From positions 105,627 through 169,626 of the forward strand of contig NZ_LKPJ01000013.1 in NCBI RefSeq assembly GCF_001443045.1: DNA of 64,000 nucleotides. Direction: 5' to 3'. The notes below the pieces were generated by a model. The model made no database searches, was not told the origin of the DNA, and saw only the letters and a list, made by a program, of their open reading frames with translations. Shown in pieces: positions 54,583 through 64,000 of this stretch. Position 1 is the first letter of the stretch. Every line of letters begins with the position of its first letter. This DNA is from Burkholderia ambifaria (lineage in GTDB: Bacteria > Pseudomonadota > Gammaproteobacteria > Burkholderiales > Burkholderiaceae). The position numbers were made by a program, and so were the translations under genes.

Positions 54583-55641
54583 ATGCCGCAGAGCAAGGCA
54601 GCAAACCGCAGAATCATCCTGAACGCGCGCCCGGTCGGCGCACCCACCCCGAACGACTTCCGCACCGAGACCGGCGACGTGCCGGTGCCCGGTGCCGGTC
54701 AGGTGCTGTTGCGCACGGTCTGGCTGTCGCTCGATCCGTACATGCGCGGCCGGATGAGCGACGCGCCGTCGTATGCGCCGCCGGTCGAACTCGGCGACGT
54801 GATGGTCGGCGGCACGGTCAGCCGTGTCGTCGCATCGAACCTGAGCGCGTATCGCGAAGGCGACCTGGTCGTCGCGAGCGGCGGCTGGCAGGACTATGCG
54901 CTGTCCGACGGCAGCGATCTCATTCCGCTTGGCCGTGACTTCGCGCATCCGTCGCATGCGCTCGGCGTGCTCGGCATGCCCGGGTTCACCGCGTACACCG
55001 GGTTGCTCAAGATCGGCGAGCCGAAAGCCGGCGAAACCGTAGTCGTCGCCGCCGCGAGCGGGGCGGTCGGCGCCGTGGTCGGCCAGATCGCGAAGCTGAA
55101 GGGCTGCCGCGTGGTCGGCGTCGCGGGCGGCGCCGACAAGGTCGCATACGTGAAGGACGCGCTCGGCTTCGACGCCTGCATCGATCACCGCGATCCGCAA
55201 TTCGCGGCCAAGCTGAAGGAAGCCTGCCCGAACGGCATCGACGTCTATTTCGAGAACGTGGGCGGTGCCGTGTTCGACGCGGTGTGGCCGCTGCTCAACG
55301 ATCATGCGCGCGTGCCGGTGTGCGGCATCATCGCGCATTACAACGACGTGGCGTACGACGACACCGCGGTGTCGAGCGGCCGTGACCGCGTGCCGGCACT
55401 GATGGGCACCCTCCTGCGCAAGCGCATCCGTATGCAGGGTTTCATCATTCTCGATCACTATGCGACCGGCTATGCGTCGTTCCTGAAGGAGATGAGCGAG
55501 TGGGTCGCGCAGGGCAAGGTGAAGACGCTCGAGGATGTCGTCCCCGATCTCGCCGATGCGCCGAATGCGCTGATCGGCTTGCTCGCCGGCAAGAATTTCG
55601 GCAAGGTCGTCGTGCGTGTGGGGCCGGACGAACTGGCCTGA
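54583..55641 (+). CDS. NADP-dependent oxidoreductase, MDR/CurA (2-alkenal reductase) family
   Basis: 352 residues; start at 54583 after ACGGAGG. Zinc-free medium-chain dehydrogenase/reductase: LDPYMRGRMSD near residue 57, the nucleotide-binding ASGAVGAVVGQIAKLKGCRVVG, and CGIIAHYN. Members reduce alpha,beta-unsaturated aldehydes and ketones with NADPH (leukotriene-B4 DH, curcumin reductase, 2-alkenal reductase). Control by a NemR-like repressor agrees with electrophile detoxification. Probably co-transcribed with the monooxygenase-like gene 81 bp downstream. Confidence 0.93.
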   Translation: MPQSKAANRRIILNARPVGAPTPNDFRTETGDVPVPGAGQVLLRTVWLSLDPYMRGRMSDAPSYAPPVELGDVMVGGTVSRVVASNLSAYREGDLVVASGGWQDYALSDGSDLIPLGRDFAHPSHALGVLGMPGFTAYTGLLKIGEPKAGETVVVAAASGAVGAVVGQIAKLKGCRVVGVAGGADKVAYVKDALGFDACIDHRDPQFAAKLKEACPNGIDVYFENVGGAVFDAVWPLLNDHARVPVCGIIAHYNDVAYDDTAVSSGRDRVPALMGTLLRKRIRMQGFIILDHYATGYASFLKEMSEWVAQGKVKTLEDVVPDLADAPNALIGLLAGKNFGKVVVRVGPDELA

Positions 55642-55722
55642 CACGACGCGTCCGCTTGCACGCTGGCGTCGCCCGACGCCGGCTTGTGGCATGCTCGATT
55701 CCCTTTCCCAAGGAGTAAAAAC

Positions 55723-56022
55723 ATGGCGCTTTATGTGATGGCTTCGGTGTTTCCGAAACCCGAGCACGCGCAGGCCGTCGAGGCCGAACTGCGCGGCATG
55801 GTCACGGCAACCCGTGCCGAACCCGGCAATCGCCGCTACGACCTGTTCCGCGAACAGGACGGCTCGCCGGCGCTGCACCTGTTCGAGATCTACGACGATC
55901 AGGCCGCGTTCGACGCGCACCTCGCGAGCCCGCACTTCACCGCATTTCGCATCAAGTCGGCCGACTGGTTCTCGGCGCCGCCCGTCATCAAGGTGTTGTC
56001 GGGCATCGACGCGGCCGAATAA
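55723..56022 (+). CDS. antibiotic biosynthesis monooxygenase (ABM/YgiN-like) domain protein
   Basis: 99 residues; start at 55723 after AAGGAG. A dimeric ferredoxin-like ABM fold: MALYVMASVFPKPEHAQAVE, EPGNRRYDLFREQDG, LFEIYDDQAAFDAHLASPHF. YgiN relatives act on quinols. Its position after a NemR-controlled reductase suggests it helps in quinone/electrophile turnover. Confidence 0.9.
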   Translation: MALYVMASVFPKPEHAQAVEAELRGMVTATRAEPGNRRYDLFREQDGSPALHLFEIYDDQAAFDAHLASPHFTAFRIKSADWFSAPPVIKVLSGIDAAE

Positions 56023-56153
56023 CCGGCGCTGAACCACCGCCCGGCTCGCCCCCGGCCGGGCCGCGCGGCAGCCGCCGCGTGCCGCGCCGCGGCGGCGAAC
56101 CACCCGGCGCGCCGGTCGCGCCGCTTCCCCAATACACCGGCCCCGGAGGCTGA

Positions 56154-56609
56154 ATGGTCACCCTCAATATCAACGGCGAGAACCGTACGGTCGACGCCCC
56201 CGACGACATGCCCCTGCTCTGGGTGCTGCGTGACGTCGTCGGCCTGACCGGCACGAAATTCGGCTGCGGGATCGCGCAATGCGGCGCGTGCACCGTGCAT
56301 CTCGACGGCGTCGCCGCACGCTCATGCGTGCTGCCGGTCGCGGCCGTCGCAGGCCGCAAGATCACGACGATCGAAGCCGTTGGCGCAACGCCGGCCGGGC
56401 AGAAGGTCCAGGAGGCGTGGCGCGAGCTCGACGTCGTCCAGTGCGGCTACTGCCAGTCCGGGCAGGTGATGGCGGCCACGGCACTGATCGCATCGAACCC
56501 GAACCCGAGCGACGCCGACATCGACGCGGCGATGGCCGGCAACATCTGCCGCTGCGGCACGTACAACCGGATTCGCGCGGCGGTGAAGCATGCTGCGAAG
56601 GGAGCCTGA
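56154..56609 (+). CDS. 2Fe-2S subunit of a molybdopterin aldehyde/isoquinoline oxidoreductase
   Basis: 151 residues. N-terminal plant-type [2Fe-2S] domain with [10 protein letters not shown] and the single later Cys in ARSCVLP; C-terminal all-helical second [2Fe-2S] domain with [11 protein letters not shown] and [11 protein letters not shown]. This is the small subunit of xanthine-oxidase-family enzymes of the IorA/two-subunit aldehyde dehydrogenase type. It passes electrons from the molybdenum subunit (next gene) to the cytochrome c subunit. It lacks a signal peptide, so it is exported by co-transport with the Tat-dependent large subunit. Confidence 0.95.
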   Translation: MVTLNINGENRTVDAPDDMPLLWVLRDVVGLTGTKFGCGIAQCGACTVHLDGVAARSCVLPVAAVAGRKITTIEAVGATPAGQKVQEAWRELDVVQCGYCQSGQVMAATALIASNPNPSDADIDAAMAGNICRCGTYNRIRAAVKHAAKGA

Positions 56610-56714
56610 GATGAAACAACCTCCACGCTCACTTTGTTCTCTTGGGGGTGCGCAGCCCCCCCATCTCCCGAACGCACATCCATCCGAGTTTGACGCGGCT
56701 CTGCGGAGGCTGAC

Positions 56715-58934
56715 ATGTCGCAAGGACTGATTGATGCAGGTCGGGCCGGCGCGGGCGTGTCGCGCCGTTCGTTTCTCAAGGCGGGCATGTCGCTTGGCGC
56801 GGCGGCGGGCGGCGGCCTACTGCTCGGCTTCAGCATGCCGGCAGCGGGCGACGACGCGCGGCGCTCGGTGATCGGCGGAGATGCGGACGAAAGCGCGCGC
56901 GCCGGCGTATTCGCGCCGAACGCGTTCGTGCAGATCGACCGCAACGGCAAGGTCACGCTGGTGATGCCGAAAGTGGAAATGGGCCAGGGCGTCTACACGG
57001 CGCTGCCGATGCTGATCGCCGAAGAACTCGAGGTGCCGCTGTCGAACGTCACGCTCGACCATGCGCCGCCGAACGAGAAGCTGTTCCTCGATCCGCTGCT
57101 CGGCGGACAACTGACGGGCGGCTCGACGTCGGTGCGCTACGCGTGGGAGCCGCTGCGCCGCGCCGGCGCGACCGCGCGCACGCTGCTGATCGCGGCGGCC
57201 GCGAAGCAATGGAACGTCGAGCCTGCCGCCTGCCGGGCCGAAAACGGCGAAGTGCAGCACCCGCCGAGCGGCCGGCGTGCATCGTACGGCCAACTCGCCG
57301 CTGCCGCGTCGAAGCTGCCGGTGCCGAAGGACGTCGCGCTGAAGCAGCCGGCGAATTTCAAGCTGATCGGCAAGCCGGTGAAGCGGCTCGATTCGCCGGA
57401 GAAGGTCGACGGCACCGCACAGTTCGGGCTCGACGTGCGTCTGCCCGGCATGCTGTACGCGGTGATCGTGAACAGCCCGGTGTTCGGCGGTACGGTCGCT
57501 AGCGTCGACGATACCGCGACGAAGAAGATTCCCGGCGTGCGCCAGGTCGTGCGCGTCGACAACGCGGTCGCGGTGGTCGGCGATCACACGTGGGCCGCGA
57601 AGCGCGGCGCATCGGCGCTCGTCGTCAAATGGAACGAAGGTGCGGACGCGAAGGTGTCGATGAAGGACATCGTCGCCGATCTCGCGCAAGCCGCGGCAAA
57701 CGGCAAGGGTGCCGTCGCGCGCAAGGACGGCGACGTCGGCAACGCGTTCGCGAACGCGAAGACGCGCATCGATGCCGTCTATGAGCAACCGTTCCTCGCG
57801 CACGCGACGATGGAACCCGTGAACTGCACGGTGCAGGTGCGCGCAGACGGTTGCGAAATCTGGGTCGGCACCCAGGTGCCGACCCGGGCGCGCGATACCG
57901 TGCAGCGACTCACGGGCCTCGCGCCCGACAGAATCGTCGTGCACAACCATTTGCTCGGCGGTGGCTTTGGCCGGCGCCTCGAGACGGACATGATCGGACA
58001 GGCCGTGAAGGTCGCCAAGCAGGTCAACGCGCCGGTGAAGGTCGTGTGGACGCGCGAGGAAGACATCCAGCACGACATGTATCGCCCGTACTACTACGAC
58101 AAGATCTCGGCCGGCCTCGACGCGAACGGCAAGCCGGTCGCATGGCAGCACCGGATCGTCGGCTCGTCGATCATGGCGCGCTTCGCGCCGCCCGCGTTCA
58201 AGGACGGCGTGGATCCCGACGCGGTCGAGGTTGCAAACGACCTGCCGTACGACCTGCCGAACCAGCTCGTCGACTACGTGCGCCAGGAGCCGCGCCACAT
58301 CCCGACCGCGTTCTGGCGCGGCGTCGGGCCGACGCGCAGCACCTTCGTCGTCGAGAGCTTCATCGACGAACTGGCCGCGCAGGCCAAGACCGACCCTGTC
58401 CAGTATCGCCGCGCGCTGCTCGACAAGACGCCGCGGGCGCGCAACGTGCTCGACGTCGCGACGAAGGCGGCCGGCTGGGGCACGCCGCTGCCGAAGGGGC
58501 AAGGGCGCGGCGTATCGGTGATGCACGCGTTCGGCAGCTTCTTCTCGATCGTCATCGACGTCGCGGTGGAGGATGGCGAAGTGCAGGTCAGGCGTGCCGT
58601 GTGCGCGGTCGACTGTGGAATGTATGTGAATCCGAGCACGATCGAGGCGCAGGTTCAGGGCGGCATCATCTTCGGGATCACGGGCGCGCTGTATGGCGAG
58701 ATCACGATCGAGGACGGCCGCGTCGTGCAGAGCAACTTCACCGACTACCGGATGATGCGCATCAATGAAACGCCGCCGATCGAGGTTCATCTCGTGAAGA
58801 GTGGCGACGCGCCGGGCGGGATCGGCGAACCGGGCACCGCCGCGACCGCGGCGGCCCTGTCGAACGCGATCTTCGCGGCGACCGGCAAGCGGCTGCGCAA
58901 GTTGCCCGTCGGCAGCCAGCTGAAGACGGCCTGA
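56715..58934 (+). CDS. molybdopterin-binding subunit, IorB/aldehyde dehydrogenase type
   Basis: 739 residues. A twin-arginine signal (VSRRSFLKAGMSLGAAAGGG) directs periplasmic export. MoCo-binding segments of the xanthine-oxidase superfamily follow, including VEMGQGVYTALPMLIAEEL, GGFGRRLETDM and the C-terminal IGEPGTAATAAALSNAI with the presumed catalytic Glu. No separate FAD subunit is present; electrons pass through the 2Fe-2S subunit to the cytochrome c encoded next (16-bp gap). The substrate is an aldehyde or N-heterocycle. Confidence 0.93.
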   Translation: MSQGLIDAGRAGAGVSRRSFLKAGMSLGAAAGGGLLLGFSMPAAGDDARRSVIGGDADESARAGVFAPNAFVQIDRNGKVTLVMPKVEMGQGVYTALPMLIAEELEVPLSNVTLDHAPPNEKLFLDPLLGGQLTGGSTSVRYAWEPLRRAGATARTLLIAAAAKQWNVEPAACRAENGEVQHPPSGRRASYGQLAAAASKLPVPKDVALKQPANFKLIGKPVKRLDSPEKVDGTAQFGLDVRLPGMLYAVIVNSPVFGGTVASVDDTATKKIPGVRQVVRVDNAVAVVGDHTWAAKRGASALVVKWNEGADAKVSMKDIVADLAQAAANGKGAVARKDGDVGNAFANAKTRIDAVYEQPFLAHATMEPVNCTVQVRADGCEIWVGTQVPTRARDTVQRLTGLAPDRIVVHNHLLGGGFGRRLETDMIGQAVKVAKQVNAPVKVVWTREEDIQHDMYRPYYYDKISAGLDANGKPVAWQHRIVGSSIMARFAPPAFKDGVDPDAVEVANDLPYDLPNQLVDYVRQEPRHIPTAFWRGVGPTRSTFVVESFIDELAAQAKTDPVQYRRALLDKTPRARNVLDVATKAAGWGTPLPKGQGRGVSVMHAFGSFFSIVIDVAVEDGEVQVRRAVCAVDCGMYVNPSTIEAQVQGGIIFGITGALYGEITIEDGRVVQSNFTDYRMMRINETPPIEVHLVKSGDAPGGIGEPGTAATAAALSNAIFAATGKRLRKLPVGSQLKTA

Positions 58935-58949
58935 GGGGAGGGACGAATC

Positions 58950-60278
58950 ATGCGAAACCTCGCCCCGCATCGTCTGAAACACCTGAATCGCGCTGCCCGC
59001 ACGCTCGGCGCATCGCTGCTCGTGCTGCCGGCGCTGATGGCCGGCACGGCGGCGCAGGCCGCGCAAACGGCGCCGGCCGACAGCGCACTGGTCGCACGCG
59101 GCGCGTATCTCGCGAAAGCGGGCGACTGCGTCGCGTGCCATACCGCGCCGCGCGGCGCGCCGTTCGCCGGCGGCCTGAAGATGGTCACGCCGATGGGCGC
59201 GATCTACACGACCAACATCACCCCCGATCCGGACACCGGCATCGGCGGCTATACGGAAGCCGAGTTCGCGGGCGCGCTGCGCGCGGGCGTCGCGAAGGAC
59301 GGCCATCGCCTGTATCCGGCGATGCCGTATCCGTCATACGCGAAGCTGCGCGACGACGACGTGAAGGCGCTGTATGCGTACTTCATGCACGGCGTCGAGC
59401 CGGTGAAGCAGGCGAACCGTGCATCCGACATTCCGTGGCCACTCAACATGCGCTGGCCGCTGGCGCTGTGGAACGCGGTGTTCCTCGACACGACGCCATA
59501 CGCCGACAAGCCGGCCAGGGACGCGATGTGGAACCGCGGCGCCTATCTCGTGCAGGGGCTCGGGCACTGCGGGTCGTGCCATACGCCGCGCGGCGCCGGC
59601 TTCCAGGAGAAGGCGCTGGACGAAAGCGGCGCGGCGTTCCTGTCGGGCGCGCCGATCGACAACTGGTTCGCGTCGAACCTGACCGGCGAGCACAATACGG
59701 GGCTCGGCCGCTGGAGCGACGCGGATGTCGCGCAGTTCCTGAAGACCGGCGCGAACCGGCATGCGACCGCGTTCGGCTCGATGGTGAGCGTGATCAACCA
59801 CAGCACGCAGGAACTGACCGACGACGATCTGGCGGCAATTTCCCGCTACCTGAAATCGTTGCCGGCGGCGGGCGGCACGCTCGCGCCGCCTTACCGTTAT
59901 GATCCGAAGGCGACGCAGACCGCGCTGGGCCGGCCGGCAAACGATCCGGGCGCAAAGGCGTATAACGCTTACTGCCTGCATTGCCACGGTGCGGACGGCC
60001 GCGGCTACGCGCCGCTGCTCGCGCCGCTCGCCGGGAACCCGAACGTACTCGAGGCCGATGCATCGTCGCTGATCAACGTGACGCTGAACGGCAGCGACAC
60101 GCTCGTAATCGGCGGCGTGCCGTCCGCGTATCCGATGCCGGCATTCGCGAACGAGCTGAACGACCGGCAGATCGCCGACGTGCTGACGTTCATGCGCGCC
60201 GGCTGGAACAACGGCGCACCGGCCGTGCAGGCGGCGGACGTCGCGAAACTCCGCAAGGCGACGGCGGCCGCGCGCTGA
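58950..60278 (+). CDS. triheme cytochrome c subunit of the oxidoreductase
   Basis: 442 residues with a signal peptide (cleaved near AQA-AQ, residue about 37). Three CxxCH haem sites: CVACH (about 60), CGSCH (about 207) and CLHCH (about 342), the pattern of alcohol/aldehyde dehydrogenase cytochrome subunits. It accepts electrons from the Mo/Fe-S enzyme and feeds the ubiquinone pool or terminal oxidase. Last gene of this three-gene operon. Confidence 0.94.
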   Translation: MRNLAPHRLKHLNRAARTLGASLLVLPALMAGTAAQAAQTAPADSALVARGAYLAKAGDCVACHTAPRGAPFAGGLKMVTPMGAIYTTNITPDPDTGIGGYTEAEFAGALRAGVAKDGHRLYPAMPYPSYAKLRDDDVKALYAYFMHGVEPVKQANRASDIPWPLNMRWPLALWNAVFLDTTPYADKPARDAMWNRGAYLVQGLGHCGSCHTPRGAGFQEKALDESGAAFLSGAPIDNWFASNLTGEHNTGLGRWSDADVAQFLKTGANRHATAFGSMVSVINHSTQELTDDDLAAISRYLKSLPAAGGTLAPPYRYDPKATQTALGRPANDPGAKAYNAYCLHCHGADGRGYAPLLAPLAGNPNVLEADASSLINVTLNGSDTLVIGGVPSAYPMPAFANELNDRQIADVLTFMRAGWNNGAPAVQAADVAKLRKATAAAR

Positions 60279-60301
60279 GCGCGGCCGATCGAGGCGGATG
60301 A

Positions 60302-61885
<1,584 letters not shown>

Positions 61886-61943
61886 CGACCGTTCGACCGC
61901 ATGCGTGCTGCCGTTTGCGCGGCGCGCACGTCGCGTTGCCGGA

Positions 61944-61970
61944 GGCCGGGCGTTCTGCCCGGCCTTTTTT
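61944..61970 (+). terminator. intrinsic terminator after the aldehyde dehydrogenase gene
   Basis: A perfect 8-bp stem GGCCGGGC / GCCCGGCC with loop GTTCT, then six T. The remaining spacer to the convergent T6SS gene (61971-62211) shows nothing else. Confidence 0.92.
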
Positions 61971-62211
61971 CTGCGCTCCGTACGGGATGGTTGCGTCCGC
62001 ATCGTGCGGTGCCGTCGCATATCATTGCGGCTTGCGCTCGCACAGGGCGCGGGCGCAAGCCGCGCGTGATCCGGCGATGCCCGCGCCGATCGCGTCAACG
62101 ACGCCCGGTCGTGGCGGTCGTTCCAGTCGAGCACGGGACCCACGGCGCACGAAGGCGAATGCGCGACATTATTTCCGTCCGTCGCGCTGCGGCACCGGCA
62201 GCGCCCGCCGC

Positions 62212-63627
62212 TCAATGCCGGCTGCTGCCACGATAGCTCTCCACTTCCGCGTCGTACGCCGCGAGAAACGCCTTGCCGAACACCGACGCAAAATCGTCTT
62301 CGATCGCGAACACCGTGTCGCGATGAGTCGCCGCGTAGCGATCCCACATCCTCGCCTTGTAGAGCGCGGGCACGCGCTTCTCGTACCAGCGCATCGCATC
62401 GTCGCGCTCGCGCAGCCGTTGCGGCGAAAAGCGCGTCAGCAGGTCCATCAGCGCGGCGCGCATGCCCGCGATCATGCCGATCTGGTGCGCATGCAGATCC
62501 TGGAATGCGTCGCTCACCGCGCTCTGCGGCGACATGAAGCCCGGCAGCGGCAGTCCGAACATCTGGCGCAGCACCGCGCCGCCGTCCGGCAGCAGCTTCA
62601 GCGGATTGTTCTCGCGATCGAGCAGCATCGTCATGTGCGCCTTCACCTCCCGCTTCAGGATGCTGCGCGACGATAGCAGCTCGACCGTGCCGTTCGCGAA
62701 CAGCGCCAGCAACTGCCCCGCGATGTACAGCTGCTCGGCCGACCACTGATGCGATTCCGCGGCCGTATCGAGGCCGGCGCCCTCGAAGAACGCGCTCAGC
62801 AATTCATCGGGCGTCGGCACGCGGCGCGGCTGCGGGGCCGGCGCGTCGGCCGGTTGCGTCTCGGCATGCGGCGCCGCCGGCTGCACGCGCACGTGCTGCG
62901 TCCACTCGGGCGCATGGTCGGCCTGCGTCGCGGAGGGGGCGTCGCGCCCCGCGTTGCCGCGTTCGGCCGATGACGCCGAGCCCGATGCGCCGATATCGGG
63001 CGACGACTGCGCGAACAGGTCGAGCGGATCGATCGACAGCTGATTCAGGTCGCGCTGCGACGGCACCGAGGATGCGGCCGGCGCGGTGCGGCTCGCCGGC
63101 TGCTCCGCGTTCTTGCGTGCCGTGCCGGACCGCGTGCCGGCGTCCGTCGCCTTGCCGCGCGGCACGAGGCGATCCTGCAGCAGCCCCCACAGCCGGTTGC
63201 CGGCGCCTTTCGCTTCGCCATGCGTGCGCGCGGCCGCTTCCGGCGCGCGCGGCGGGTCGGCGCGCGCGCCGGCATCGGCGGGCATGTCAACGACAGGTGC
63301 GTCCTGTCCGTCGTCACGCTCGGCCCTCAGCACGTACGGCCCGATGCGGATGATGTCGCCGGTATTGAGCGGGCGCTCCTGCGCATAGCCGACGGGCTCG
63401 CGATTCACCTCGATCGTCGACACGCTGCTCAGGTTCTTCAGCAGGCACGCGTCGTCGCCGACCTGCAGCAGGGCCTGCAGCCGGGAGATCTGCCGGGTGT
63501 CGTCGCGCAGCACGAGATGATTGTCGGTGGCCCGGCCGATGGTGCCGCCGGGCGGGTGGAATACGACGGCGTCGTAGGAGTCGCTTTCGACCGGCTCGCC
63601 GGCGTGTTCGATCACGATCAGTTGCAT
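62212..63627 (-). CDS. tagH: type VI secretion FHA-domain protein TagH/ImpI
   Basis: 471 residues from ATG 63627. N-terminal FHA domain (about 1-100) with GGTIGRATDNHLVLRDD, the phosphothreonine-binding signature. A Pro/Ala-rich linker (about 110-280) follows, and a C-terminal TagH domain (about 280-471) including FFEGAGLD, LLPDGGAVLRQMFG and the MRWYEKRVPALYKARMWDRY helix. FHA-TagH proteins regulate type VI secretion after Thr phosphorylation. It lies 47 bp downstream of another gene on the same strand, presumably part of a T6SS cluster continuing outside the window. Confidence 0.93.
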   Translation of the reverse strand: MQLIVIEHAGEPVESDSYDAVVFHPPGGTIGRATDNHLVLRDDTRQISRLQALLQVGDDACLLKNLSSVSTIEVNREPVGYAQERPLNTGDIIRIGPYVLRAERDDGQDAPVVDMPADAGARADPPRAPEAAARTHGEAKGAGNRLWGLLQDRLVPRGKATDAGTRSGTARKNAEQPASRTAPAASSVPSQRDLNQLSIDPLDLFAQSSPDIGASGSASSAERGNAGRDAPSATQADHAPEWTQHVRVQPAAPHAETQPADAPAPQPRRVPTPDELLSAFFEGAGLDTAAESHQWSAEQLYIAGQLLALFANGTVELLSSRSILKREVKAHMTMLLDRENNPLKLLPDGGAVLRQMFGLPLPGFMSPQSAVSDAFQDLHAHQIGMIAGMRAALMDLLTRFSPQRLRERDDAMRWYEKRVPALYKARMWDRYAATHRDTVFAIEDDFASVFGKAFLAAYDAEVESYRGSSRH

Positions 63628-63674
63628 GTCATACGTCGCTCGGTGATGAAGCGCTCGCGGGGAAACCGGTTCGG

Positions 63675-64000
63675 TCAGGATGACGACGCATGTCTGCGGC
63701 GCGCGAATTCGAACGCGGGCCCCCAGATCGGATGCCCCTTCTCGGCGGGGGACAAGTCGAAGCGCGGGTTGAGGTCGAGAATCTTCGAGAATTCGGCGCG
63801 GCACTGCGCGATGCGGTTCGTCACGCAATAGCTGAACGCGAGCAGCTTGTGCGCGGCAACCTGCGTATCGGTGTCGGCCCCGTCGATCTCCTTCGCGCGG
63901 CTCAGGATCGCGATCGTGCGCCCGTAGTCGCCGGCGCCATAGGCGGCGCGCGCGCTGTCGACCGCAGCGCGCGCCGCCGACTGGGTGGGCGACGTGCTGC
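63675..64000 (-). CDS. TPR-like protein of the T6SS locus, 5' end outside window
   Basis: The C-terminal ~108 residues only. The visible part has helical pairs of tetratricopeptide style (AYGAGDYGRTIAILSRAKEI, QVAAHKLLAFSYCVTNRIAQ) and ends PIWGPAFEFARRRHASSS. It reads upstream of tagH with a 47-bp gap and so probably belongs to the same transcript. The truncated N-terminus prevents a firmer name. Confidence 0.75.
   Translation of the reverse strand, partial: STSPTQSAARAAVDSARAAYGAGDYGRTIAILSRAKEIDGADTDTQVAAHKLLAFSYCVTNRIAQCRAEFSKILDLNPRFDLSPAEKGHPIWGPAFEFARRRHASSS

Noticed and set aside
56817..59306. 829-codon open frame on the minus strand opposite the molybdopterin subunit
   Set aside because: Arg/His/Asp-rich antisense frame produced by high-G+C codon usage; the plus-strand gene has clear cofactor motifs and a Tat signal.

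Overview
The window looks like a Burkholderia (probably B. cepacia complex) chromosome segment. The right-hand 11 kb has the very G+C-rich codon usage of a Burkholderia core replicon and carries a KfrA-type DNA-binding protein, a NemR-like TetR regulon, a Mo/Fe-S/cytochrome c aldehyde-oxidoreductase operon and a T6SS FHA gene. The left 52 kb is accessory. Its base composition is mixed, its spacers are long and decayed, and it holds integrase remnants and many conflict-type genes.

Layout: (1) 1-3.8 kb: the 3' part of an OLD-family ATPase/TOPRIM nuclease overlapping a UvrD-like helicase (Gabija-like pair), then an unassigned gene with a possible Abi-C/HEPN-like C-terminus. (2) 4.1-22.4 kb: a polyol/pentitol catabolic cluster. 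It has an ABC polyol transporter, two long-chain polyol dehydrogenases, an L-xylulose-reductase-like SDR, a ribitol-dehydrogenase-like SDR, a small P-loop sugar kinase, transaldolase, transketolase, a broken edd fragment, zwf, pgi and a ROK regulator. Five copies of a TTTG...AAGCAAAC-type element sit in front of the transcription units and probably form the ROK regulon. (3) 22.6-34.8 kb: a signalling/defence block. It contains an alpha/beta-hydrolase with a GHKL-ATPase-like tail, and an operon of an unusual two-domain nucleotide cyclase, an E2-E1 fusion, a JAMM protease and a cyclic-nucleotide-binding TIR effector. A broken CNB fragment and a second small cyclase follow, then a separate canonical Pycsar pair (PycTIR-PycC) on the opposite strand. 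(4) 33.8-40.8 kb: integrase remnant, HEAGH metalloprotease, intact tyrosine recombinase, a three-gene operon ending in a truncated RES-domain gene, and decayed DNA with a second RES remnant. (5) 40.9-52.5 kb: a secreted trypsin-like protease with a secreted partner, an Avs-like STAND ATPase with an N-terminal nuclease-like domain, an H-NS-like protein and two nucleotidyltransferase-fold genes. (6) 52.5-64 kb: the core-like region.

The most notable element is 26.15-31.02 kb. It combines a class III nucleotide cyclase, a Cap2-like E1-E2 protein, a Cap3-like JAMM protease and a CNB-TIR effector in one tightly coupled operon: a Pycsar-type signalling system carrying the protein-conjugation module otherwise known from type II CBASS. 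The cyclase has complementary half-sites in its two domains and ends in a flexible Pro/Ala-rich tail finishing Gly-Phe-Ala, which fits a conjugation substrate. All functional assignments were made by reading the sequence; no database search was run.
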